Shown in pieces: positions 16,290 through 21,859 of a stretch of DNA of 21,859 nt (positions are counted from its first letter, which is position 1; each line of letters begins with the position of its first letter). Location of the stretch: NCBI GenBank assembly GCA_021648045.1, contig JAKITM010000038.1, forward strand, positions 1 to 21,859, read 5' to 3'. A program made the position numbers and the translations under genes. The stretch comes from Lysobacterales bacterium (GTDB lineage Bacteria > Pseudomonadota > Gammaproteobacteria > Xanthomonadales > SZUA-36). The notes under the pieces are model-generated. The model was not told the DNA's origin and searched no databases. It was given only the letters and a program-made list of their open reading frames with translations.

Positions 16290-17218
16290 TACCTGTCTCC
16301 TGTCATATTTTCATCAATGAAATGCATAACTGTTTCAAGGTAGGCTGCAGGTAATACATGTCCACCTTCAAAGTACCGGATGCTCTTGTGCTTACTGCCA
16401 ATCAATTCAAAAACATATTGACTCTGTTTTTCGGTTGAATATGGATCTTGTTTTGCAGCAAGATATAGCACTTTAGCAGCGCTTATTCTTGATACATGGT
16501 GTCTGGGTGCTACGGGTGAGAGAGTTTGGTCAATATACGGGGGTACCATGCTGATGATATAAGAGATACTCTGCTCATAGCTGGCTAATAAAAGAGCCAT
16601 TTGCGCTCCCATACTGTATCCAACTGCAGCAATATCAGTATCAGATAAGTCCCACTCTGACTTCATCCAGGCTAAAGCCAATCGATAATCCCTAACAGTG
16701 CCTATAATCATATCGTCATATAAGCGCCTATATGGGCTGTGCGCCCGTTCGATCAAGTCTTTTAGGCCTATATCACCTACTTTGCGGTCACCATGGCGCC
16801 TAGCATCCAGAGCCAACACCGCAAAACCTTGTTTGCGCAGTTTTATGCTTATATTTTCGGCATTAATGGGGTTGTCATGGCTAAACCACAATGTATGGTC
16901 AGTCCCCATAGGATGCAATAATAAAGCCAGTTTAAATGCCGGTTTTTGCGCACTATCATAATCTACAGGCATTGCTAATATTCCATTGACTGTTTGTTGA
17001 TCGTCACTGGTAAAATTAAGGTTAAACCTTTCACCCAGTTCATCTGCATCAATAGCGTTTTGTTGCATATTGATGAGGTGTTTGGGGTCCACTGAAAACC
17101 ATTCCGACAAAACACTTTGTGCTTGTACATCAAAAACTGATTCCTTAGCGAATGATGCAAATGACAAGCTCGTTAACAGGACCACAGTCATAAGTAATAT
17201 TGGTTTGATTGTTTGCAT
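16289..17218 (-). CDS. Secreted alpha/beta hydrolase (esterase-like)
   Basis: This is a predicted periplasmic or secreted serine hydrolase; substrate unknown. The 309-residue product starts with a signal peptide (basic start MQTIK, hydrophobic core, likely cleavage after A24 in FASFA). The alpha/beta-hydrolase fold is shown by LALLLHPMG (97-105, oxyanion region), the nucleophile elbow GYSMG with S202, the acid D258 in AAKQDPYS and H287 in EGGHVLP. All three triad residues are present. It is the first gene of a five-gene operon, preceded by GGAG eight bases before the ATG. Its fusion to a YbbAP-like transporter by overlapping genes recalls the E. coli ybbAP/tesA neighbourhood, but the enzyme is of a different fold family, so this is only an analogy. 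Confidence 0.9.
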   Translation of the reverse strand: MQTIKPILLMTVVLLTSLSFASFAKESVFDVQAQSVLSEWFSVDPKHLINMQQNAIDADELGERFNLNFTSDDQQTVNGILAMPVDYDSAQKPAFKLALLLHPMGTDHTLWFSHDNPINAENISIKLRKQGFAVLALDARRHGDRKVGDIGLKDLIERAHSPYRRLYDDMIIGTVRDYRLALAWMKSEWDLSDTDIAAVGYSMGAQMALLLASYEQSISYIISMVPPYIDQTLSPVAPRHHVSRISAAKVLYLAAKQDPYSTEKQSQYVFELIGSKHKSIRYFEGGHVLPAAYLETVMHFIDENMTGDR

Positions 17219-17331
17219 TTGATACTCCGGTTGAAATTAAAAAGCTAGCTTAGCAAAACCAATATCAAATAAAGTTCAAATCGCTGTTGTCTATAATTTC
17301 AGCATTGCACTAAAACTGTTGGTGATATATG

Positions 17332-17347
17332 TGACAGTTTTTTGTCA
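17332..17347. promoter_or_regulatory. Small inverted repeat upstream of the hydrolase operon
   Basis: TGACA (17332-17336) and TGTCA (17343-17347) flank a T-rich centre, 114 bases upstream of the hydrolase ATG. It might be a regulator site for the operon, but the arms are only five bases and chance is possible. The rest of the 17219-17370 spacer is AT-rich and presumably holds the operon promoter; I see no convincing -35/-10 pair. Confidence 0.2.
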
Positions 17348-17371
17348 GTACACACTCCACTCAAAGGGTAA

Positions 17372-17480
17372 GCTCAGGCACCTAAGCACCACTGTGCTAG
17401 CACTAACCACAGCATTAATTAAAGCGGGAGCCACTGCGTTACCGAGTTAAAGCGCGTGCTAGGCTAACTGTTGATTCTGG
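17372..17480 (+). pseudogene. Decayed fragment of the MazF/PemK-type toxin gene
   Basis: Bases 17376-17476 align closely with 10825-10930, inside the intact toxin gene (about residues 39-73): both contain AAGCACCACTGTGCTA, CACTAACCACAG and AAAGCGCGTGCT at equal spacing. The fragment keeps the frame STTVLALTTALIKAG, then a small deletion after GCGGG shifts it out of frame. Neither the start nor the C-terminal part of the gene is present, nor any antitoxin. The alignment ends at about 17476, and REP copy C follows at once, as the intact toxin gene is followed by copy B. Confidence 0.85.
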
Positions 17481-17485
17481 CAAGC

Positions 17486-17590
17486 TTTTTACGCGTGGGC
17501 ATTTATGCCCACGCGCGGTATTATAATGTTCAGGAAATTGACTTGGTGTGGCTGGCTTTTACGCGTGGGCATAAATGCCCACCCTACGGC
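17486..17590 (+). repeat. REP-like double unit, copy C (best preserved)
   Basis: The first palindrome, CGCGTGGGCAT-TT-ATGCCCACGCG (17492-17515), has perfect 11-base arms. A spacer of about 45 bases follows, then a second palindrome GTGGGCAT-AA-ATGCCCAC (17565-17582). Both palindromes are preceded by TTTTACGCGTGGGCAT, so the unit also contains a direct repeat. This two-palindrome layout resembles the paired REP elements (BIMEs) mobilised by RAYT transposases; no such transposase gene is in the window. The ending CCCACCCTACGGC overlaps the 3' end of the minus-strand GTPase gene. Confidence 0.85.
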
Positions 17591-18987
17591 CTATTTATTT
17601 CTGAAAAACTGATGGTTTTTTGCAGCCATAACACCAGATTTTCTCTGGTTTCATCTGGCTTTTCTGCCTGGCTGAGACATTTACATAGCTTATCGAGTTG
17701 TTTGCGCTGCTGCTGATTTAACTCGTTCAGCCAGTCGTTCTGATTCTGCTGTTTAAGGCTTAATGCATCTCGTTGTGCATGTGGTCTGCCGGCAACTAGG
17801 CGTTGGTGATACAGTGCCCGACCAAGTAAAACATAGGGGAAATTGCGGTTTGTAACCGGCCCAAATGTGAGGATTTTACCGCCTAGGGGAAGCACGCCTG
17901 AGATTTTTTTCCGAGCTATTTTATCTGCCATAAACCAGCTACCTGCGCCCCCCAAAATGCCGCCTGAAATGGCTCCCAGCATCAGGGATGCGCCGCCAAC
18001 TGCCGCATCAACGGCCAAGCCTGCTGTTGCACCGGCTGCCGCGCTGATAGCCGATAACTGTATTTTACTCAGCCCCCACAGATACCAGTCTTTTAATTTG
18101 AACAAGTCGCTATCCAATAACTCAATAGCATCTTCTTGGCTATGCAAATGGGTATGCTGGTACAGAGCCTGTACCTGTCTACGACATTTTGCTTCCAGTT
18201 TGCGTAGTTTATTAAAGAACTTGCTTGCCAATGCCGATTGATACTTCATCGGCTCAGCCTCAGTGGAGATTTTCTTTTCCAGCTTGAAAGCACACATCTT
18301 AGTAACCATCTTAGCTATTTCAGCTGCGGCTTGTTGATGCTGGTTTTTGCGCATTTCAGCTAAACAGCCTACCGCCTGCTGCAATGGCTGTCGCCAGCTC
18401 TCCTGCAATTGACCAAAGGCGTTGAGTATTTCAATCCGCTTCTGAAATTCAACCGTCATTGCGTTAAACACTCGGGTAATTCGGAAATATTGATTCAGCG
18501 CGGCACGCCATTCTTCGACATATTCATCGCTGCCGATGGGGTTGATAAGCGCCATGCTCGGTTGACCACTCCAGCGCAATATCTCCATTTCTGCTTCATA
18601 TTCTGTGCCGTAAGGTCTGGAGCCATCTACCACATAGATAATTCCGGCACCATTGATAATCGGTTTTAGTAGTTCGCACTCATCAATAAATTGATCTGTT
18701 CCCTGCCAGTGATCTACAAATCGCCTGACCACCTCGGGCCTATCGTGAACCTTTTCTGCCTCATTCTGCATCCAGGCCAAAGTCTTACGGGCACGCTGAA
18801 ACCCCGGTGTATCAATAAGTTCATACAATATTCGACCATCAACTTTCATCGGGAATGACTGGCTGTGACGGGTAGTGCCTGATGACCGGGCAACGCTAAC
18901 GGAATCATCCAGCGCCAGGGTTGCGACAATGCTCGACTTGCCTTTATTGGGATGACCAACAACTGCAAACCGTGGAATTAGACTCAT
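17584..18987 (-). CDS. GTPase with DUF3482 domain
   Basis: This appears to be a membrane-associated TRAFAC-class GTPase of unknown role. The 467-residue product has a G1 loop GHPNKGKS (11-18), a G2 candidate in SSGTTRHSQ (T38/T39), and G3 DTPG (59-62). The usual NKxD G4 motif is replaced by INPIGSDEY (148-156), which I recall as a family feature. The C-terminal DUF3482 part has a long glycine/alanine-rich hydrophobic stretch (about 312-352, with GAISGGILGGAGSWF), probably membrane-inserted. The start ATG at 18987 overlaps the DUF2868 stop by four bases; a longer open frame upstream is not credible. The stop codon and last two codons lie in REP copy C. Confidence 0.9.
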   Translation of the reverse strand: MSLIPRFAVVGHPNKGKSSIVATLALDDSVSVARSSGTTRHSQSFPMKVDGRILYELIDTPGFQRARKTLAWMQNEAEKVHDRPEVVRRFVDHWQGTDQFIDECELLKPIINGAGIIYVVDGSRPYGTEYEAEMEILRWSGQPSMALINPIGSDEYVEEWRAALNQYFRITRVFNAMTVEFQKRIEILNAFGQLQESWRQPLQQAVGCLAEMRKNQHQQAAAEIAKMVTKMCAFKLEKKISTEAEPMKYQSALASKFFNKLRKLEAKCRRQVQALYQHTHLHSQEDAIELLDSDLFKLKDWYLWGLSKIQLSAISAAAGATAGLAVDAAVGGASLMLGAISGGILGGAGSWFMADKIARKKISGVLPLGGKILTFGPVTNRNFPYVLLGRALYHQRLVAGRPHAQRDALSLKQQNQNDWLNELNQQQRKQLDKLCKCLSQAEKPDETRENLVLWLQKTISFSEINRP

Positions 18988-20438
18988 GCCGCATCTCCTG
19001 ACATTATTGTATGCACAGTAATCCAGGGATCGGCCAGTTGCTGGGCAAATCGTTGCCATTCTTGCAGGTCATTATTTTCCACCCGTAGCAAAGCCTGTGA
19101 TTTTATCGCCAGTGGCAACAGGTAAATCATTCGCTGCGGAGAACCAATTTTACGCAAGTCTGCAATAAAGTCTGCCAACTCACCCAGTGGCGGCTCCCAG
19201 GCTTTGAGGATGAGTCCAATAGGCGCACCCGCATCCAACTTGCTGATTTCGGCAATGACCTGCTCATCATCTTCCAGCCTGCAATTAATCCCAGCCTTGA
19301 ACATGGTTTTTTTAGTGAACTGCCCGATGCTCATAAGGTCATCCAACAGCTTGGTATTATCAAACTCAAAACCCGCCCAGTTGATTAGGATGAGCGCCTC
19401 ACTGATACGCTGAGGTTTTTCTGTATCTGATGCAGAAATAAACGCATCGGTGTTGCTTTCATGTTCACTTGCCCGGGTTTCAATAACTGCAGAATTCAGG
19501 CGTGTTAGCAGTTCCTGGCGACCCGGAAAATGCTGAAAAGCATGTGCATAGGCAGCGCCTAGCTGAACTTTGCAAAACATTAGGAGTAACAAGCGCGGTA
19601 AAAGTCCGTAAAAAAGCAGAGATAACATCACAAAAGGCCACCAATGGCCGAGAACTTCCGGGCTCACTTGCACGGCAGTATTTTGCACACGAAAATATTG
19701 ACTGGTTTCAATCAACTGTAAGTCAGGAACACTGGCGGGCAGCCAAGCATGCCATGGCCATGAAAGCATATTAGTGACAGATAAAATTGCATCCGGGTCA
19801 ATATCCAGCGTTGAACTCCAGCCGAAAGCAATATCCCGGCTTGCAATTAAGCCGAACACACTGATTAGTGCCGCCAGATTAAAAGCCACTGCAAACAGTT
19901 GCGACCAACTGAAAACCTGCCACTTGCCGATCCCGGCATAGATTTTCTGCTGCCGACCGAGTAACTGAAGGATGCCATCTCTCTCAGTTGCAGGCATAAA
20001 CCGGGAAAATAACTTCTGTAGTCGCCCGGGACTAAACCAACGCAATAGTTGTTGGAAACTGTGGAAACCCGGTAACCAGCGAGTCAATGACTGCGGCAGC
20101 ATGGCGATTAAGGTTAAGCCGGTAAGACTTAACTGTAAGACAACCAGAACAAGTAGCAGATACACCAAATTGACCCGATTCTGGCCATCGTACTGGAATA
20201 AACCTATGATGGTTAACCAGCCGAACAGCGCGCCTAAAAAACCAAGACCTATACGAATCAAGCGGTGTCCGGAGTCGATTTCAGCCGCCAATTGTTGATC
20301 TGCAGGCGTTACCATTTTAGATAACCAGTAGCTTAGTTGCCCTTCCTCATCCGGGCTTTCGGGTGCATCTGTGGTTAAAGTAATGGAACGATCCCGCGAG
20401 TGTAATTCAGAATACTCAAGGTCGTCATCGCGCGACAT
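18984..20438 (-). CDS. DUF2868 membrane protein, partner of the DUF3482 GTPase
   Basis: This is an inner-membrane protein of unknown function whose gene is regularly found beside DUF3482 GTPases in gammaproteobacteria. From the ATG at 20438 the product is 484 residues; an in-frame TTG at 20483 would add 15, with no better ribosome-binding site. Helices are likely near 61-82, 91-115, 180-200 and 267-289, with the motif LGFLGALFGW at the start of the first. After about residue 345 comes a soluble domain starting ALILINWAGFEFDN, with alternating strands and helices. This is the upstream gene of the pair and is coupled to the GTPase by an ATGA overlap, which supports a shared complex. Confidence 0.82.
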   Translation of the reverse strand: MSRDDDLEYSELHSRDRSITLTTDAPESPDEEGQLSYWLSKMVTPADQQLAAEIDSGHRLIRIGLGFLGALFGWLTIIGLFQYDGQNRVNLVYLLLVLVVLQLSLTGLTLIAMLPQSLTRWLPGFHSFQQLLRWFSPGRLQKLFSRFMPATERDGILQLLGRQQKIYAGIGKWQVFSWSQLFAVAFNLAALISVFGLIASRDIAFGWSSTLDIDPDAILSVTNMLSWPWHAWLPASVPDLQLIETSQYFRVQNTAVQVSPEVLGHWWPFVMLSLLFYGLLPRLLLLMFCKVQLGAAYAHAFQHFPGRQELLTRLNSAVIETRASEHESNTDAFISASDTEKPQRISEALILINWAGFEFDNTKLLDDLMSIGQFTKKTMFKAGINCRLEDDEQVIAEISKLDAGAPIGLILKAWEPPLGELADFIADLRKIGSPQRMIYLLPLAIKSQALLRVENNDLQEWQRFAQQLADPWITVHTIMSGDAA

Positions 20439-20483
20439 CTGCCGTTGCAGGTAAACAATTTTTTGAAAATTTGAAAATGACAA

Positions 20484-20855
20484 AGCGTTATATCTTTTGA
20501 CCTAAACCTTTATAGAAATGAAAGAGCGCAGCTATATGATTAAATGACTTATGCTTGAAAAAACATCCGACCTTTATATGGAATCACAAATTTAAAACTC
20601 CCAATAAATTGCTCAACAGAACATAATTTTAACTTGCAGTATAACAGCTAATCTCTGGTTTTTACTCGTTTGAAAGTGCTGTGTCATTCAAACCTCCCGT
20701 ATATCACCAATACTTACTATCTAGGCTGTTCATATCGACAAGCTGCTGCCGGCCAAGGCGAGGATGATCTGAGCTGCCTTTTACCAGGCTTAACAAAGCA
20801 GTAAATATATAATGTGTTCATACAACTAAGTAACTACCGTGCCTTAGAACATGGT
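20484..20855. other. Gene-free divergent spacer
   Basis: This spacer separates the DUF2868 gene from the cytochrome b gene. It is AT-rich, apart from a GC-richer block at about 20725-20795. Short reading segments cross that block on both strands, but none has a start codon or a recognisable product. I see no RNA gene and no transposon end. The promoter for DUF2868/DUF3482 is presumably near its left end. Confidence 0.5.
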
Positions 20856-20886
20856 TTTCAGTTTGGTTTCAGCTTCAACTGATACA
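20856..20886 (+). promoter_or_regulatory. Tandem TTTCAG box with possible -10, upstream of cytochrome b561
   Basis: TTTCAG occurs at 20856-20861 and again at 20867-20872, an 11-base period that puts both on one face of the helix. GATACA at 20881-20886 could serve as the -10 element, with the second repeat near the -35 position. Direct hexamer repeats with this spacing at this place are the typical site for activating OmpR/PmrA/QseB-type regulators. The regulator for this site is not known from the window. Confidence 0.45.
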
Positions 20887-20918
20887 GTGAGACCAGTAAA
20901 AATCTGAGAGCAACAATT

Positions 20919-21503
20919 ATGACTGAATCAGCACAAATAAGGGTCTGGGATCCTTTGATAAGGTTTTTTCACTGGGCATTAGTCAGTGCATTTACTATTG
21001 CCTACATTACCGAAGATAATTATTTAACTATTCATAGCTGGGCCGGTTATCTCATTATTCTATTACTGTGTATTCGATTTGTTTGGGGGTTTACCGGAAC
21101 ACCTTACGCCCGCTTTTCAAATTTCTCCTATAGCCCAAGAGAGATAATTCAATTTATCAAAGATACTTTAGGGTTAAAGGCAAAACGCTATCTTGGGCAT
21201 AATCCGGCAGGTGCTGTAATGATATTTCTGCTTATGTTTAGTCTTTTCATAACAACATTGAGCGGTATTTTATTGCTTGGTGCCGAAGAGCAGGCTGGCC
21301 CCGTTGCAGCATGGTTCACTCAGGCAGAAAGCATCTGGGCTGATCCTCTCGAGCAAGTGCATGAATTCTTTGCCAACTTTACCCTGGCATTAATCTTTAT
21401 CCACCTTGCAGGTGTCCTGATCGAGAGCTTTATTCATAAAGAGAATCTGGCATCCGCCATGATAACCGGTTTAAAAACTAAAGAGCCAGAGGAGCAGTCA
21501 TGA
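20919..21503 (+). CDS. Di-heme cytochrome b561 family membrane protein
   Basis: This is an inner-membrane b-type cytochrome that passes electrons between the quinone pool or another b protein and a partner c-type cytochrome. The 194-residue product has four membrane helices, near residues 16-31, 40-58, 97-121 and 148-171. Four histidines in the expected positions can bind two hemes: H18 (FFHWAL), H39 (IHSWAGY), H148 (VHEFFAN) and H162 (FIHLAGV). Its start RVWDPLIRFFHW is typical of the family. The stop overlaps the next gene's ATG by four bases (ATGA), so the two are one operon. It appears intact. Confidence 0.92.
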   Translation: MTESAQIRVWDPLIRFFHWALVSAFTIAYITEDNYLTIHSWAGYLIILLLCIRFVWGFTGTPYARFSNFSYSPREIIQFIKDTLGLKAKRYLGHNPAGAVMIFLLMFSLFITTLSGILLLGAEEQAGPVAAWFTQAESIWADPLEQVHEFFANFTLALIFIHLAGVLIESFIHKENLASAMITGLKTKEPEEQS

Positions 21504-21742
21504 AGGCATCTACTATTATGATCATAACACTCATCATTACCCCATTCAGCGTATCTCTGGCAGAAAGTAGCAGTGTTGATCAATTGCTGCAGGAATACAC
21601 CGCAAAAGGTGCCGGCCCAGCTAATCCAGAGCATGGAAAGCAGCTGTGGCAAAAAACTTCTATTAACAGAGAACGCAGTTGTGCAACTTGCCATACAGCT
21701 GATTTAACCAAAAACGGCAGCCATATTCTAACTAACGAATAA
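21500..21742 (+). pseudogene. DUF1924-type monoheme cytochrome c, truncated
   Basis: This is the usual partner of the upstream cytochrome b561, a periplasmic c-type cytochrome. The frame starts with an ATG well placed after GGAG, encodes a signal peptide (likely cleaved after SLA, residue 21), and contains the heme site CATCH (C66-H70). It then ends after only 80 residues at HILTNE. DUF1924 proteins, as I recall them, run on for about 50 more residues with an MAP motif and a second conserved Cys segment. The stop codon lies at the edge of a hairpin element, and nothing resembling the missing part follows in the remaining 117 bases. Function is doubtful; a short but still heme-binding product is possible. 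Confidence 0.75.
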
Positions 21743-21785
21743 GGATAGATTGTGAGAGCGAAGCGATCCACAATCTTATCCTATT
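21738..21785. mobile_element. Hairpin element at the truncation point (possible insertion end)
   Basis: GGATAGATTGTG (21743-21754) pairs with CACAATCTTATCC (21769-21781) with one bulged T, around a loop AGAGCGAAGCGATC. It begins at the premature stop of the DUF1924 gene. The position suggests the end of an inserted element, either a small palindromic repeat or the terminal hairpin of a larger insertion continuing past the edge. No transposase reading frame is visible in the last 75 bases. Confidence 0.45.
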
Positions 21786-21859
21786 GTTGGACAAGCCCGT
21801 GGTACTTTATATAAGAAAATATCTTTTTTGAAATCAGGTGGTGTGAGGCTCATTTTTGT

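Noticed and set aside
18988..19059. Extension of the GTPase gene upstream by 24 codons
   Set aside because: The extension lies wholly in the DUF2868 gene, and the ATG at 18987 gives the usual ATGA overlap and starts right before the P-loop strand.
20725..20835. Possible short coding remnant on the minus strand in the GC-richer block of the spacer
   Set aside because: About 35 codons without a start codon and with no recognisable motif; chance cannot be excluded.
1..21859. CRISPR array, rRNA genes, integrase or prophage genes
   Set aside because: No regularly spaced repeats, no rRNA motifs and no recognisable integrase, transposase or phage proteins were seen.

Overview
The window comes from a proteobacterium, most likely a gammaproteobacterium. 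The main clue is a NADH dehydrogenase (complex I) operon with separate nuoC and nuoD genes. Its NuoC carries an internal insertion of the kind I recall from Xanthomonas-type gammaproteobacteria, and the operon sits in the arrangement tpiA-secG-tRNA-Leu(GAG)-nuoABCDEFG. I cannot name genus or species.

Layout. (1) Bases 1-8201, minus strand, are core metabolism: tpiA, secG, tRNA-Leu(GAG), then nuoA, B, C, D, E, F and the first 595 codons of nuoG, which runs off the left edge. (2) Bases 8202-9954 hold a plus-strand short-chain dehydrogenase convergent with a secreted DUF2845-type protein. (3) Bases 9960-11200 are accessory: a 10-bp-arm hairpin, a REP-like palindrome, the frameshifted remnant of an unrecognised minus-strand gene, a ribbon-helix-helix/MazF(PemK)-type toxin-antitoxin pair with a visible operator, and a second REP-like unit. 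(4) Bases 11228-17218, minus strand, form a compact five-gene operon read in the order secreted alpha/beta hydrolase, ABC ATPase, ten-helix FtsX/YbbP-type permease, OmpR-type response regulator, histidine kinase. Every junction overlaps, by 1, 11, 4 and 11 bases. (5) Bases 17370-17590 hold a decayed copy of the toxin gene followed by the best-preserved REP-like unit. (6) Bases 17584-20438, minus strand, hold a DUF3482 GTPase and its DUF2868 membrane partner. (7) Bases 20919-21742, plus strand, hold a di-heme cytochrome b561 and a monoheme DUF1924-type cytochrome c that stops prematurely at a hairpin element.

How it fits together. Complex I oxidises NADH and feeds electrons to quinone; the right-edge b/c cytochrome pair is a separate, apparently damaged redox module. 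The most interesting part is the five-gene operon, a self-contained sense-and-respond unit (kinase, regulator, exporter or lipid extractor, secreted esterase-like enzyme). It is bracketed by two direct copies of the arrangement toxin 3' part followed by REP unit, which suggests that it arrived, or could leave, through these repeats. The REP-like units sit at the 3' ends of the kinase and GTPase genes, and one supplies the GTPase stop codon.
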